This document shows, in pieces, positions 1 through 8,719 of a stretch of 64,000 nt of DNA. The notes under the pieces were generated by a model. The model was not told the DNA's origin. It saw nothing but the letters and a program-made list of their open reading frames with translations, and made no database searches. The position numbers and the translations under genes are program-made. Origin of the DNA: Porticoccaceae bacterium (GTDB lineage Bacteria; Pseudomonadota; Gammaproteobacteria; Pseudomonadales; Porticoccaceae). The stretch covers positions 92,295 through 156,294 of the forward strand of contig JAHEGD010000005.1 in the NCBI GenBank assembly GCA_024639885.1, given 5' to 3'. Position 1 is the first letter of the stretch; every line of letters begins with the position of its first letter.

Positions 1-301
1 TGTTGGTCGGGCAGACCACGTAAAAGCGGTTGGTGTCGATCGGCTTGCCGGGGCCGATGTAGTGGTCCCACCAGCCCGGCCGGCTGTCGCCCTGATGGTA
101 GCCGGCGGCGTGGTGGTGGCCGCTGAGTGCGTGGCAGATCAATAGGGCGTTGTCGCCGCGCGCGTTGAGCTCGCCGTAGCACTCCACCTCCAGCTGGTGG
201 CTGGCCAGCACTTCGCCGCAGGCGAGCGCCAGTGGCCGATCGATGGTGATCAGCTGGCTGGTGACGATGCCGACAGAGTCGGCGGGCAGTGGCTCGGGCA
301 T
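1..301 (-). CDS. metX: Homoserine O-acyltransferase MetX, N-terminal part (runs off the window)
   Basis: Alpha/beta-hydrolase-fold enzyme that acylates homoserine in methionine biosynthesis. Only about 100 N-terminal residues lie in the window; the rest continues beyond base 1. The translation starts at the ATG read leftward from 301 and contains the family blocks [13 protein letters not shown] and, near the edge, [14 protein letters not shown] followed by [10 protein letters not shown], all diagnostic of MetX. The nucleophile serine and the rest of the catalytic triad are outside the window. Whether acetyl or succinyl is the acyl donor cannot be told from this part. It lies 61 bases downstream of yggT on the same strand, the order seen in Pseudomonas. 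Confidence 0.93.
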   Translation of the reverse strand, partial: MPEPLPADSVGIVTSQLITIDRPLALACGEVLASHQLEVECYGELNARGDNALLICHALSGHHHAAGYHQGDSRPGWWDHYIGPGKPIDTNRFYVVCPTN

Positions 302-362
302 GGCGGTGGTTACCGGTTAAAGCAAGAGTCTACGGGGCGCGGGCAGCGGCGGCAAGCGGCGC

Positions 363-893
363 TCAACCGAGCAGCGGCTGCAGTGCGTTGACCGCCATCG
401 GCAGCAGTCGGTCGCGGATCATAATCAGCACCAACAGCGCCGCCATCGGCGACAGGTCGAGCATCCCCAGCGGCGGTATCACCCGCCGGAACGGCCCCAC
501 GTAGGGCTCCATCAACTGGCCGACCAGCTGCACGGCGGGGTGGCTCGGCGAGCCGATCCAGCTGGCTAGCGCCAGCAGCAAAATGCCCCAGAAGTAGATA
601 TCGGCCAACTGGACTAGCAGCCCGTAGAGCGCGCCGACCAGCGCCACCAGCGGCGGTGCGCCGTTGGCCGTCCAGGCAACAAAGTAGACCGCTATCGCCA
701 GCGCCAGTGCGGCACTGTTAAAGCGCCCGACCGACGGCAGCAGGCGGCTGAGAGGCTCGACCGCTGGTGCGGTTAGCTTGAACACCGTCTGCGAGATCGG
801 GTTGTAGAAATCGGCGCGCACCGCCTGGAGCAGAAAGCGCACCAGCAGCAGTGAACCGAGCAGCTGGACGATAATGGCGATTAGACTGTTCAC
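363..893 (-). CDS. yggT: YggT family integral membrane protein
   Basis: Small inner-membrane protein of 176 residues with two YggT repeats, each made of hydrophobic segments (about residues 3-24 with 60-80, and 95-118 with 150-170). The repeat signature around the re-entrant part is visible as NPISQTVFKLTAPAVEPL in the first half and MEPYVGPFRRVIPPLGMLD in the second. YggT proteins are linked to osmotic tolerance and membrane homeostasis, but their biochemical role is not settled. It sits between metX and proC on the same strand, 17 bases after proC, so probably belongs to the yggS-proC-yggT transcription unit. Confidence 0.9.
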   Translation of the reverse strand: MNSLIAIIVQLLGSLLLVRFLLQAVRADFYNPISQTVFKLTAPAVEPLSRLLPSVGRFNSAALALAIAVYFVAWTANGAPPLVALVGALYGLLVQLADIYFWGILLLALASWIGSPSHPAVQLVGQLMEPYVGPFRRVIPPLGMLDLSPMAALLVLIMIRDRLLPMAVNALQPLLG

Positions 894-910
894 ACTGGGC
901 TCCGTAGCGA

Positions 911-1747
911 TTAGGGGTTGGGCGTGGCGGCGCCGAGCTCGGCGGCCATCTCGGCGCTGCGGGCGGCGGCGCCGAGCATCGCCTCGCGGACGATCTGTTC
1001 GATGTTGTGTTCGGCAAAGATCGCCAGCGCGCGCTCGGTAGTGCCGGCCGGCGAGGTAACTTTGGCGCGCAATTCGGCGGCGCTATCGCCGCTTTCAACG
1101 GCCATGCTGGCGGCGCCGCGGGCGGTCTGCACGGCCAGCTGGCCGGCGACATCGGCCGGTAGCCCCATCTCCTCGGCGACCTTTTGCATTAGCTCGATAA
1201 GCAGAAAAAAGTACGCTGGGCCGCTGCCAGAAAGGGCCGTTACGGTGTCGATCAGCGCCTCTTCGGCCACCCACTGGGCAGTGCCGATAGCGGCAAACAG
1301 CTGCTCGGCGGCGGCGCGCTGTGGCGCGCTTACCGCGGCGCTAGCAAACAGCCCGGTGGAGCCCTGGCAGAGCAGTGCCGGCGTATTGGGCATCGCCCGC
1401 ACCAGCGCGGTCTGGGCGCCCAGCCAGCCGCCGAGCGCGGCGCAATCGATGCCGGCGGCGATCGAGATCACCAGCGGCCGGTGGCCGAGCGAACCGCTCA
1501 GGCCGCTGGCGACCGCAGCCATCACCTGGGGTTTGACCGCCAGCACGATCACCTCGGCGGCGGCCGCACAGCGCGCCGATTCGCGCTCGCTGGCGACGCT
1601 GACGCCAAAATCTGCCGCCAGCGCCTGGCGGGCGGCTTCGTTCGGCTCGCAGACGGTGATCTGCGCTGGCGGGTGGCCGCCGGCGATCACACCGCCGATC
1701 AAGCTGCGCGCCATGTTACCGCCGCCAATAAATAGCAGAGAGTGCAT
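911..1747 (-). CDS. proC: Pyrroline-5-carboxylate reductase
   Basis: Catalyses the last step of proline synthesis, reducing 1-pyrroline-5-carboxylate with NAD(P)H. The 278-residue protein starts with the Rossmann glycine motif FIGGGNMARSLIGG (residues 6-19), has the VRAMPNTPAL block in the middle and the conserved ALSGSGPAYFF stretch, and the C-terminal helical dimerisation domain with KVTSPAGTTE. Length is normal for the family. It lies between yggS and yggT on the minus strand, a very widespread neighbourhood. The start at 1747 is supported by the glycine motif beginning only five residues in. Confidence 0.97.
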   Translation of the reverse strand: MHSLLFIGGGNMARSLIGGVIAGGHPPAQITVCEPNEAARQALAADFGVSVASERESARCAAAAEVIVLAVKPQVMAAVASGLSGSLGHRPLVISIAAGIDCAALGGWLGAQTALVRAMPNTPALLCQGSTGLFASAAVSAPQRAAAEQLFAAIGTAQWVAEEALIDTVTALSGSGPAYFFLLIELMQKVAEEMGLPADVAGQLAVQTARGAASMAVESGDSAAELRAKVTSPAGTTERALAIFAEHNIEQIVREAMLGAAARSAEMAAELGAATPNP

Positions 1748-1782
1748 AGGGTTATCCGTGTTGGGCTGTCTGGCCGCCTATC

Positions 1783-2487
1783 CTACCGCAGTGGCGCGCG
1801 CGCGCCAAAAATATCGCTGCCGACGCGGACGATAGTCGCCCCCTCGGCGATCGCCGCCTCGAGGTCGGCCGACATGCCCATCGACAGGGTGTCGAGCGGG
1901 TTGGCTTGCAGCGCCGGTAGGCTGGCATTGAGCTGGTCGCGCAACTCGCGCAGCGCCGCAAAGGCGGCGCGTTGGCCGGCGCTATCGGTGCGCGCTTTGG
2001 GGATCGCCATCAGGCCGCGCAGCCGCAGCGCGGGCAGCTCGGCCACGGCACTGGCGACCTCGCTGAGCTGCTCGGCGAGCAGGCCGGCCTTGCTCGGCTC
2101 GCGGTCGATGTTGACCTGCAGGCAGATGTTGAGCGGCGGCCGCTGCGGTGGTCGCTGGGCGGCCAGCCGCTGCGCTATTTTGAGCCGATCGACGCTGTGC
2201 ACCCAGTCGAACAGCTCGGCGGCCGGGCGGGTTTTGTTGGACTGCAGCGGGCCGATAAAATGCCACTCAAGCGGCTCGCTGAGCGCCGCGATCTTGGCCT
2301 CGGCCTCCTGCAGGTAGTTTTCGCCAAAGGCGGTGAGGCCGGCGCTGTAGGCGCTGCGGATCGCTTCGGCGGGTTTGGTTTTACTCACTGCCAGCAGCTG
2401 GACGGCATCGGCGCTGCGGCCGGCGGCGCGCAGCGCGTCTTGCACCCGCTGCTGCACGGCGCTAATGTTGTCGGCGATTGAGGTCAT
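1783..2487 (-). CDS. yggS: YggS/PLPBP pyridoxal phosphate homeostasis protein
   Basis: Single-domain alanine-racemase-like TIM-barrel protein that binds pyridoxal 5'-phosphate and buffers free PLP; no catalytic activity is established. The PLP lysine is in LLAVSKTKP (about K36), followed by FGENYLQEA and WHFIGPLQSNK, both family hallmarks. The open frame extends upstream to 2604, but the ATG at 2487 gives 234 residues, the usual length, and leaves room for the divergent pilT leader. It precedes proC by 35 bases on the same strand, so the two are likely cotranscribed. Confidence 0.95.
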   Translation of the reverse strand: MTSIADNISAVQQRVQDALRAAGRSADAVQLLAVSKTKPAEAIRSAYSAGLTAFGENYLQEAEAKIAALSEPLEWHFIGPLQSNKTRPAAELFDWVHSVDRLKIAQRLAAQRPPQRPPLNICLQVNIDREPSKAGLLAEQLSEVASAVAELPALRLRGLMAIPKARTDSAGQRAAFAALRELRDQLNASLPALQANPLDTLSMGMSADLEAAIAEGATIVRVGSDIFGARAPLR

Positions 2488-2579
2488 CACTCCGGCTCTA
2501 GTTGTCTGTAGGCCGGCTAGCATACTGCACCGGCCCGCCGCGCGGGAACCGCGGCGCCAACTTGGATGGGAGAACCCCC

Positions 2580-3629
2580 TTGAATATTGACCAACTGCTG
2601 GCATTCAGCGCGGCGCAGGGCGCCTCGGATCTGCACCTGTCGGCCGGGCTGCCGCCGATGCTGCGCATCGACGGCGAGGTCAGCCAGGTTGACCTGCCGG
2701 CGCAACAGAGCGACGCGGTGGCGGCGCTGATCGAGGCGACCATGGGCGCCGGTGCGGCCGGCGAGGCGCGCCGCGCCGAGTGGCGCCAGCAGTTAGAGTG
2801 CGACTACAGCTACGAGCTGCCGGGCACGGCGCGGTTCAGGGTCAATGCCTTTCAGCACAGCCGCGGCCCCGGCGCGGTGTTTCGGACCATTCCCAGCGAG
2901 GTGCTGAGCCTCGAGCAGCTTGGGCTCGGCGAGACCTTTCGGCGCATTGCCGCGCTGCCGCGCGGCCTGGTGCTGGTGACCGGGCCGACCGGTTCGGGCA
3001 AATCGACCACTTTGGCGGCGCTGATCGACTACATCAACAGCAGCCGCCAAGACCATATCTTGACCATCGAGGACCCGATAGAGTTTGTCCACCACAGCCG
3101 ACTGTCGCTAATCAACCAGCGCGAGGTGCACCGCGACACCCACAGCTTTAGCAGCGCGCTGCGCTCGGCGCTGCGCGAGGACCCCGATGTGATTTTGGTC
3201 GGCGAGCTGCGCGACCTAGAGACTATCCGGTTGGCGCTGACCGCCGCCGAGACCGGCCACTTGGTGTTTGCCACCCTGCACACCTCATCGGCGGCCAAGA
3301 CTATCGACCGGATCGTCGATGTCTTCCCGGCGGCCGAGAAATCGATGGTCCGCTCGATGCTCTCGGAGTCGCTGCAGGCGGTGGTCGCCCAGACTCTGCT
3401 GAAGAAGGTCGGCGGCGGCCGGGTCGCCGCCCACGAGATATTGATCGGCACCGCCGCGGTGCGCAATATGATCCGCGAGGACAAGGTGGCGCAGATCTAC
3501 TCGGCGCTGCAGAGTGGCGCAGCCGTCGGTATGCAGACCCTCGACCAGCACCTCCAACAGCTGGTTGCCAGCGGCAGCGTAGAGCCGGCGGTGGCCCGCC
3601 AGCAGGCGCGCCACCCGGAGTCTATTTAG
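2580..3629 (+). CDS. pilT: Type IV pilus retraction ATPase PilT
   Basis: Hexameric secretion-type ATPase that depolymerises type IV pili and powers twitching motility. I place the start at a TTG (2580) preceded by GGATGGGAG, because the protein then begins NIDQLLAFSA, aligning with known PilT N-termini, and has 349 residues (family about 345); the open frame itself reaches back to 2502. Walker A is GPTGSGKST near residue 134, the Asp box and Walker B (ILVGELRDLET) follow, and the C-terminal retraction motif reads AVRNMIRED near residue 291, specific to PilT rather than PilB. It is divergent from yggS as in Pseudomonas. No pilU follows it; the next gene is convergent ruvX. Confidence 0.95.
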   Translation: MNIDQLLAFSAAQGASDLHLSAGLPPMLRIDGEVSQVDLPAQQSDAVAALIEATMGAGAAGEARRAEWRQQLECDYSYELPGTARFRVNAFQHSRGPGAVFRTIPSEVLSLEQLGLGETFRRIAALPRGLVLVTGPTGSGKSTTLAALIDYINSSRQDHILTIEDPIEFVHHSRLSLINQREVHRDTHSFSSALRSALREDPDVILVGELRDLETIRLALTAAETGHLVFATLHTSSAAKTIDRIVDVFPAAEKSMVRSMLSESLQAVVAQTLLKKVGGGRVAAHEILIGTAAVRNMIREDKVAQIYSALQSGAAVGMQTLDQHLQQLVASGSVEPAVARQQARHPESI

Positions 3630-4054
3630 GCCGGCAGGCTGTTCAGGTAGCTCTGTACAATCTGGCTGGCGGCGAGATCGTCGATGCGGTCGTGGCGGCG
3701 CGGCTTGTCCAGCTCGCGGTTTTGTTCGCGGGCGGCGCGGCTGCTGTAGCGCTCGTCGACCAGACTCACCGGCAGGCCACAGCGGCCGTGCAGGCGGTTG
3801 CCAAAGCGCCGCGCCAAGCGGGTGATCTCGGCCTCGCTGCCATCTAGGTTGAGCGGCAGGCCAACCAACAGCCGGGCCGGCTGCCACTCGTCGATCAGGG
3901 CGTGGATCGCCGGCCACGGCGGGCCGCCGTCGCGGCAGGTGAGGATCTCTAGCGGGGTGACCAGCCCGGTCGCCGAGTGGCCACTGGCGACGCCGATCTG
4001 GCTGAGACCAAAATCAAACCCGAGCAGCTGCTCGCCGGCGGCCACCGCGCTCAA
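3626..4054 (-). CDS. ruvX: RuvX/YqgF Holliday-junction resolvase-like nuclease
   Basis: RNase H-fold protein of 142 residues, essential in many bacteria and implicated in 16S rRNA 5'-end maturation. The first acidic residue is in LGFDFGLSQIGVA, followed by VGLPLNLDGS and DERYSSRAA, the conserved active-site blocks of the family, and the C-terminal DDLAASQIVQSYL. Its start overlaps the yqgE stop by 4 bases, so the two are translationally coupled. Its stop overlaps the convergent pilT stop by 4 bases, leaving no room for a terminator between them. Confidence 0.93.
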   Translation of the reverse strand: MSAVAAGEQLLGFDFGLSQIGVASGHSATGLVTPLEILTCRDGGPPWPAIHALIDEWQPARLLVGLPLNLDGSEAEITRLARRFGNRLHGRCGLPVSLVDERYSSRAAREQNRELDKPRRHDRIDDLAASQIVQSYLNSLPA

Positions 4055-4626
4055 CCGTGGCCGGCGCTGTGGGCCAGCGCGTTGAGATCGACGCCAATAC
4101 TGCGCGCTGCGGCGGCGGCGCGCTGCTCCATCGGCGTGTTAAAGATAATTTCGCGGTCGGCCGGCACCGTCAGCCAGCTGTTGTCGGCCAGCTCGCGCTC
4201 CAGCTGGCCGGCCTCCCACGCCGAGTAACCGATCGTCACCAGCGCGGCCGGCGGCCCATTGCCGTGCGCCATATCGGCGAGAATGTCCTGCGAGGCGGTC
4301 AGGCAGATGTCGCTCTCCAGCAGGGTGGTCGACTGCCACTGGCGCTCGCCTGCGGCGTGCAAAATAAACCCGCGGTCGCGCTGCACCGGGCCGCCATCAA
4401 ACAGCGGCGCCGCACCGCACTGTTCATCAAACGACAGCTCTAGCTGTTTAAACACCGAGCTGATCGGTATATCCAGCTGGTGGTTGATGATAAAGCCCAT
4501 CGCGCCGTCGGCGGTGTGCTCGCAGAGGTAGATCACCGCGTGGTCGAAGTTGGGGTCATTGAGCCCCGGCATCGCCAGCAGAAAGTGGTGTTTGAGCGAG
4601 GTAAAGCTGTCACTGTTCATAGTCAT
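4051..4626 (-). CDS. yqgE: YqgE/AlgH family protein (UPF0301)
   Basis: Cytosolic DUF179 protein of 191 residues, in Pseudomonas called AlgH and linked genetically to alginate regulation, though no biochemical role is established. The family N-terminus FLLAMPGLNDPNFDHAVIYLCEH and the GFIINHQL, FDGGPVQ and IGYSAWEAGQLE blocks are all present. Two in-frame ATG codons, at 4626 and 4620, could serve as start; neither has a strong Shine-Dalgarno sequence. It follows gshB and precedes ruvX, a conserved gammaproteobacterial order. Confidence 0.93.
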   Translation of the reverse strand: MTMNSDSFTSLKHHFLLAMPGLNDPNFDHAVIYLCEHTADGAMGFIINHQLDIPISSVFKQLELSFDEQCGAAPLFDGGPVQRDRGFILHAAGERQWQSTTLLESDICLTASQDILADMAHGNGPPAALVTIGYSAWEAGQLERELADNSWLTVPADREIIFNTPMEQRAAAAARSIGVDLNALAHSAGHG

Positions 4627-4668
4627 ACGCTCAATATGGGGTTACCGGCCGGCCGCTGCAAGCCCCGC

Positions 4669-5616
4669 TTAACCCAGCCGCCGGGTAATCGCCGCCATCA
4701 ACCGGTCGGCGATGGCGATGCCGGTGGCCGCCTCGATCTCGCGCAGGCAGGTTGGGCTGGTGACGTTAATCTCGGTCAGGTAGTCGCCGATGATATCCAG
4801 CCCGACAAACAGCAGTCCGCGCTCGACTAGGCTCGGCGCCACCGCAGCGGCGATCTCGCGGTCGCGGTCACTGAGCGGCTGGACCACACCGCGGCCACCG
4901 GCGGCCAAATTGCCGCGAAACTCGTTGCCGGTCGGCAGCCGCGCCAGACAGTGGTCGATCACCTCGCCGTCGACCACCAGCACGCGCTTGTCGCCGGCGT
5001 CGATCTGGGCCAGAAAGCGCTGCGCCATGATCGTCTCACGGCCGTGGTTGGTGAGGGTCTCTAGAATCACATTGAGGTTCTGGTCGCCCTCGCGGACGCG
5101 AAAGATCGAACTGCCGCCCATGCCGTCGAGCGGTTTAAAGACCACATCGCCGTGGAGCTGGTGAAAGCGCACCAGCCGCGCTTGGTCGCGGCTGACCAGC
5201 AGCGGCGGGGTGCAACCAGCAAACTGGGTGGCGAACACTTTTTCGTTGCAGTCGCGCAGGCTCTGCGGGCGGTTGACGACCAGCACGCCGGCGCGCTCGG
5301 CGGCCTCTAAGATATAGGTAGAGTAGATAAACTCACCGTCAAACGGTGGGTCTTTGCGCATAATTATGGCGTCCAGCTCGGTCAGCGGCGCATCGGTCGG
5401 CTCGCCCAGCTCAAACCACCGCTGCGGGTCGTCGAACACGGTCAGCGGGCGCTGCGCGGCGGCTGCCTCACCACCGTCTAGGTAGAGATCGCTCTGCTCC
5501 ATGTAGACCAGACTAAACCCCGCCCGCTGCGCCGCCAACAGCAGCGCCAGGGTGGTGTCTTTCTTGAAGTTGATAGTGGCGATAGGGTCCATCACCACAC
5601 CGAGTCGTTTAGCCAT
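4669..5616 (-). CDS. gshB: Glutathione synthetase
   Basis: ATP-grasp enzyme that joins glycine to gamma-glutamylcysteine to form glutathione. The open frame begins at 5721, but the ATG at 5616 gives MAKRLGVVMDPI, the usual N-terminus, and 315 residues, matching the family. Visible blocks include the substrate-site MRKDPPFD, VVFKPLDGMGGSSIFR (ATP-grasp loop), and the metal-binding INVTSPTCLREIE near the C-terminus. It is divergent from pilG with about 125 bases between them; gshB next to pilG is the Pseudomonas arrangement. Confidence 0.96.
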   Translation of the reverse strand: MAKRLGVVMDPIATINFKKDTTLALLLAAQRAGFSLVYMEQSDLYLDGGEAAAAQRPLTVFDDPQRWFELGEPTDAPLTELDAIIMRKDPPFDGEFIYSTYILEAAERAGVLVVNRPQSLRDCNEKVFATQFAGCTPPLLVSRDQARLVRFHQLHGDVVFKPLDGMGGSSIFRVREGDQNLNVILETLTNHGRETIMAQRFLAQIDAGDKRVLVVDGEVIDHCLARLPTGNEFRGNLAAGGRGVVQPLSDRDREIAAAVAPSLVERGLLFVGLDIIGDYLTEINVTSPTCLREIEAATGIAIADRLMAAITRRLG

Positions 5617-5741
5617 CTGGTTCGCTCCGGCGGTAAAAGTGTGCTGGCCGCCATTGTCGCTGTAGCAGCCGATATTTGCCACTGTGGTGGCCCGGCCAAT
5701 AGCGTTAGAATAGCCGCACAAAAAAACGAGGCTACACCGCC

Positions 5742-6125
5742 ATGGATTTAACCCCCTACACCATCGCCGTGATTGACGACAGCCAGACGGTGCGCGGCGC
5801 CGCTTGTGCGGTGTTGGAGCGCGCCGGCGCCACGGTACTAGAGGCCCAAGACGGCTACGACGGCCTGGCGCTGATCGTCGCTGAACGCCCCCAGCTGGTG
5901 CTGTTGGATATCATGATGCCGCGCTTAGACGGCCTGCAGTTGACCGCGTTGCTGCAGAGCCACGCCGAGCTCGCCGGTTTGCCGGTGGTGTTGGTGTCGA
6001 GCAAAGACAGCCTATTTGACCAGGCCCGCGGCAAGCTCAGCGGCGCAGTCGGCTACCTGGTTAAGCCGTTTAGCGCCGACGAGCTACTGACCGCGGTGGG
6101 CGCCGCGCTGGAGCCGCAGCCGTGA
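5742..6125 (+). CDS. pilG: PilG-type single-domain response regulator
   Basis: Stand-alone CheY-like receiver of the twitching-motility chemosensory system, acting downstream of the ChpA kinase. The acidic pocket residues D12/D13, the phospho-acceptor D56 in LLDIMMPRLDG, S86 and K108 in YLVKPFS are all present. SSKDSLFDQARGKL and LVKPFSADELL closely match PilG. It is the first gene of the operon and overlaps pilI by 4 bases. The second receiver (pilH), present next in Pseudomonas, is absent here. Confidence 0.9.
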   Translation: MDLTPYTIAVIDDSQTVRGAACAVLERAGATVLEAQDGYDGLALIVAERPQLVLLDIMMPRLDGLQLTALLQSHAELAGLPVVLVSSKDSLFDQARGKLSGAVGYLVKPFSADELLTAVGAALEPQP

Positions 6126-6595
6126 GCCAGCCAGAGCCGGTCGCCACCGCCGAGCAGCGCTACGCTACCTTTACCGCGCTTGGCCAGCCGCTGGCGCTGC
6201 CGCTTGAGCAGCTCGCCGGGGTGGTAGCGCCCGGCCCGCTGCAGCCGCTGCCGCACGCGGCGGCCTGGGTGCTGGGCGTGACCGCTTGGCGCGGCCGCGC
6301 CATCACTGTTATCGATTTGGCCGAACTGGTCGGCGCCGCCAGAGGCACCGCGCGCAAGTGGTTGATGCTGGAGTGGCAGGGCCAGTGGCTGGCCGTTGCG
6401 GTCAGCGAAGTGGGGGCGATCATCACGGCCAGCCCAGCGCCCGGTGAGGCGGCGCTACTGCCGGCTGAGCTGGCCCCGCTGTGCGCAGCCGCCCCGTTGA
6501 GTGGCGCCCCGCAGCACGCCGAATTACAGGTCGCCGCGCTGTTTGCTGCACTGGCCACAACCAGCCCGTTTCGACGCGACCCTATTGAACAGTAA
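6122..6595 (+). CDS. pilI: PilI, CheW-type coupling protein
   Basis: CheW-fold scaffold of 157 residues expected to link the receptor PilJ to the ChpA kinase. The GTG start lies inside the pilG stop region (4-base overlap), indicating coupled translation. The CheW features are YATFTALGQPLALPLEQLAGV at the start, ending in the two conserved blocks WVLGVTAWRGRAITVIDLAEL and LMLEWQGQWLAVAVSEVGAI. The gene is followed after 39 bases by pilJ with a clear GGAAGAGAG ribosome site. Confidence 0.88.
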   Translation: MSQPEPVATAEQRYATFTALGQPLALPLEQLAGVVAPGPLQPLPHAAAWVLGVTAWRGRAITVIDLAELVGAARGTARKWLMLEWQGQWLAVAVSEVGAIITASPAPGEAALLPAELAPLCAAAPLSGAPQHAELQVAALFAALATTSPFRRDPIEQ

Positions 6596-6634
6596 AAGGC
6601 CGCCGCGCGGCCGCCAACCGGTGGAAGAGAGACG

Positions 6635-8719
6635 ATGACAATCTGGATAAAGCGTTTGATGTTGACCGTGGCGGTAGTCGCGCTGGCCGTGACCGGGCTG
6701 TTTGCCGAGCGGCTCTACCGGGCCCAGTTGGCCGACCAGCGCCAGCTAGATAACGCCGCACTGTTGCGCAGCGAGCTGCGCCGGCTGCCCAGCTTAGCGG
6801 CTGGAGCGGCGGCGGCGACAGCGCAGGCATTTGACCAGTTGGCCGCCAGCGACGCCCAGCTCTATCGCAGCTGGGGCCAGCTGTATAAACAGCTGCACAG
6901 TGAGAGCGCCGGCCAAGCCAGCCCAGTGCCGGCCGCCGCGGTGCGGTTTGCCGGCGAGCTCAAGGCGTTGCGCAGCGATGTCGCCAGTTTAATTGCCGAG
7001 CGCGCCGGGCCACAGCAGTGGCAGCAGTTGGCCAGCAGCTCGGCGGCCGCACTGCCGCAGTTGGAGGCGGCGCTGGCGCCGCAGGTCGAGCGGTTGATTG
7101 CCAGCGGCGCGCGCTCGGCAACGGTGGTGCTGGCCCAGCAGCAGCTCTGGTGGCTACAGCGGCTTGACCGCGGTATCGCCGCGCTGGTGACCACGCCGGC
7201 GGTCGACGGGTCGGCGCTAGCGGCGCTCGAAACGCGCGCCGAGCAGATAGCCCAAGCGCTGCAGGCACTGCAGTCGCTCGGCGACGACGATGCTGCGCTC
7301 GATACCGCACTGGCTCAGTTTGCCGCTGTCGGCCAGGCGCTGTTCGCGTTCAAGCAACAGCTGCCGGCTTTTCTGGCGGCCCAACGGGCGGCCGACCGGT
7401 TGCGCGCCCAAGAGCAGCCGCTGCTGGCTGAGCTAGAGCAGCTCGAACAGCAGATCCGCCGCCGCGCCGCCCAGCCACTCTGGCAGCGCGCCGCGCCGCC
7501 GCTGCAGCTATCGGTAGCGGTCAGCGCTGCTGCGCTGCTGGTCTACCTGCTTCTGGTCTGGCGCCAGAGTGCTGCCGGCCGGCGCGCAGAGCGCCACCGC
7601 CACGCCACCCAACAAGCAGAGCTAGAGCAGTTGATCGGCGCCCTAGCCGCGGTCGGTGAAGGTGATCTGACCCGCCAGCTGCACGCTGAAGGCGAGACAG
7701 CCGCGGTGTTGGCTGCTTCTATTAACAGCGCGGTAGAGGCGCTGCGGCGGCTGGTCGCCGCGGTGGCACGCCAGTCAGAGCAGCTTGGCGGCCAGAGCGA
7801 TAGCCACCAGCGCGCTTCGCAAGCGCTCGCTGAAGGGGCCAACAGCCAACTCGAACAGCTGGCTGCTGCCAGCGCCACACTCGGCCAGCTAGCCAGCTCA
7901 ATCGATGCCATCGCCAGCCGCGCCGGCCAGTCTCAGTCAGCTGCCGAGCAGGCCCGCGACAACGCCGCCGAGGGGGTGCGGCGGGTTGCCGAGAGCTCGG
8001 CCAGCGTCGACCAGATTGATGCCGCGATAAGCGTCGCCGCCGGCTCGCTAGAGGCACTGCAGGCGGGAGCGGCAGAGATTGGCAAGGTCGCCGCGGTGAT
8101 CACCGAGATCGCCGACCAGACCAACGTGCTAGCACTCAATGCCGCTATTCAAGCGACCGGCTCCGGTCAAGAGGCGCGCGGCTTTGCCGTCGTTGCCGAC
8201 GAGATTCAGCGGCTCGCCGAGAGCGCCGCCGGTGCCGCCGCCGAGATTGGTGAACTGATCGGCAGCGTGCAGTCGCACAGTGCCAAGGCCGGTAGCGCGA
8301 TGGCCAACAGCTGCGCCGAGCTGGCCACCGGCAAGCAGCGTATTGCTGCGGCCGGCAGCGCGTTGGCGGCGATTGAGCAGGGTGCCCAGACACTGCTGCC
8401 GTTGATCGCCGAAATCTCGACAGCCAGCGCCGAGCAGGCCGAGCAATCCAAGCGGATTGCCAGCGGTGTTGCTGAAGTCCAGCAGCAGGCGGCGGCAACC
8501 TTGTCGCGCAGCCATGCCAATGCCGCCAGCATTGAGGAGCTGGCCCAGTTGGCGGTAGAGATGCGCCGCTCGGTCAGCCACTTTCAGCTCGGCGAGCTCG
8601 GCGCTGCAGAGCCGCAAGCGGAGCCACAGAGCGAGCCAGAGAACCCACTGGAGGCGTTTGAGCGGGAGATAGAACAGCTGCTGGCCAACACCCCCAAGCC
8701 GGGCACGGCAGCTGAGTGA
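6635..8719 (+). CDS. pilJ: PilJ-type methyl-accepting chemotaxis receptor
   Basis: Inner-membrane receptor of the pilus chemosensory system, 694 residues. Membrane segments lie at about residues 8-26 and 291-310, enclosing a long Ala/Gln/Leu-rich helical periplasmic domain; a HAMP region and a coiled-coil signalling domain follow. The hairpin tip begins near residue 488 as [18 protein letters not shown] and continues [16 protein letters not shown]. The segment between these has GSGQE where most receptors have the AAR-AGE-type sequence; PilJ is also divergent there. No pilK methyltransferase gene accompanies it. The stop overlaps the next gene by 4 bases. Confidence 0.9.
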   Translation: MTIWIKRLMLTVAVVALAVTGLFAERLYRAQLADQRQLDNAALLRSELRRLPSLAAGAAAATAQAFDQLAASDAQLYRSWGQLYKQLHSESAGQASPVPAAAVRFAGELKALRSDVASLIAERAGPQQWQQLASSSAAALPQLEAALAPQVERLIASGARSATVVLAQQQLWWLQRLDRGIAALVTTPAVDGSALAALETRAEQIAQALQALQSLGDDDAALDTALAQFAAVGQALFAFKQQLPAFLAAQRAADRLRAQEQPLLAELEQLEQQIRRRAAQPLWQRAAPPLQLSVAVSAAALLVYLLLVWRQSAAGRRAERHRHATQQAELEQLIGALAAVGEGDLTRQLHAEGETAAVLAASINSAVEALRRLVAAVARQSEQLGGQSDSHQRASQALAEGANSQLEQLAAASATLGQLASSIDAIASRAGQSQSAAEQARDNAAEGVRRVAESSASVDQIDAAISVAAGSLEALQAGAAEIGKVAAVITEIADQTNVLALNAAIQATGSGQEARGFAVVADEIQRLAESAAGAAAEIGELIGSVQSHSAKAGSAMANSCAELATGKQRIAAAGSALAAIEQGAQTLLPLIAEISTASAEQAEQSKRIASGVAEVQQQAAATLSRSHANAASIEELAQLAVEMRRSVSHFQLGELGAAEPQAEPQSEPENPLEAFEREIEQLLANTPKPGTAAE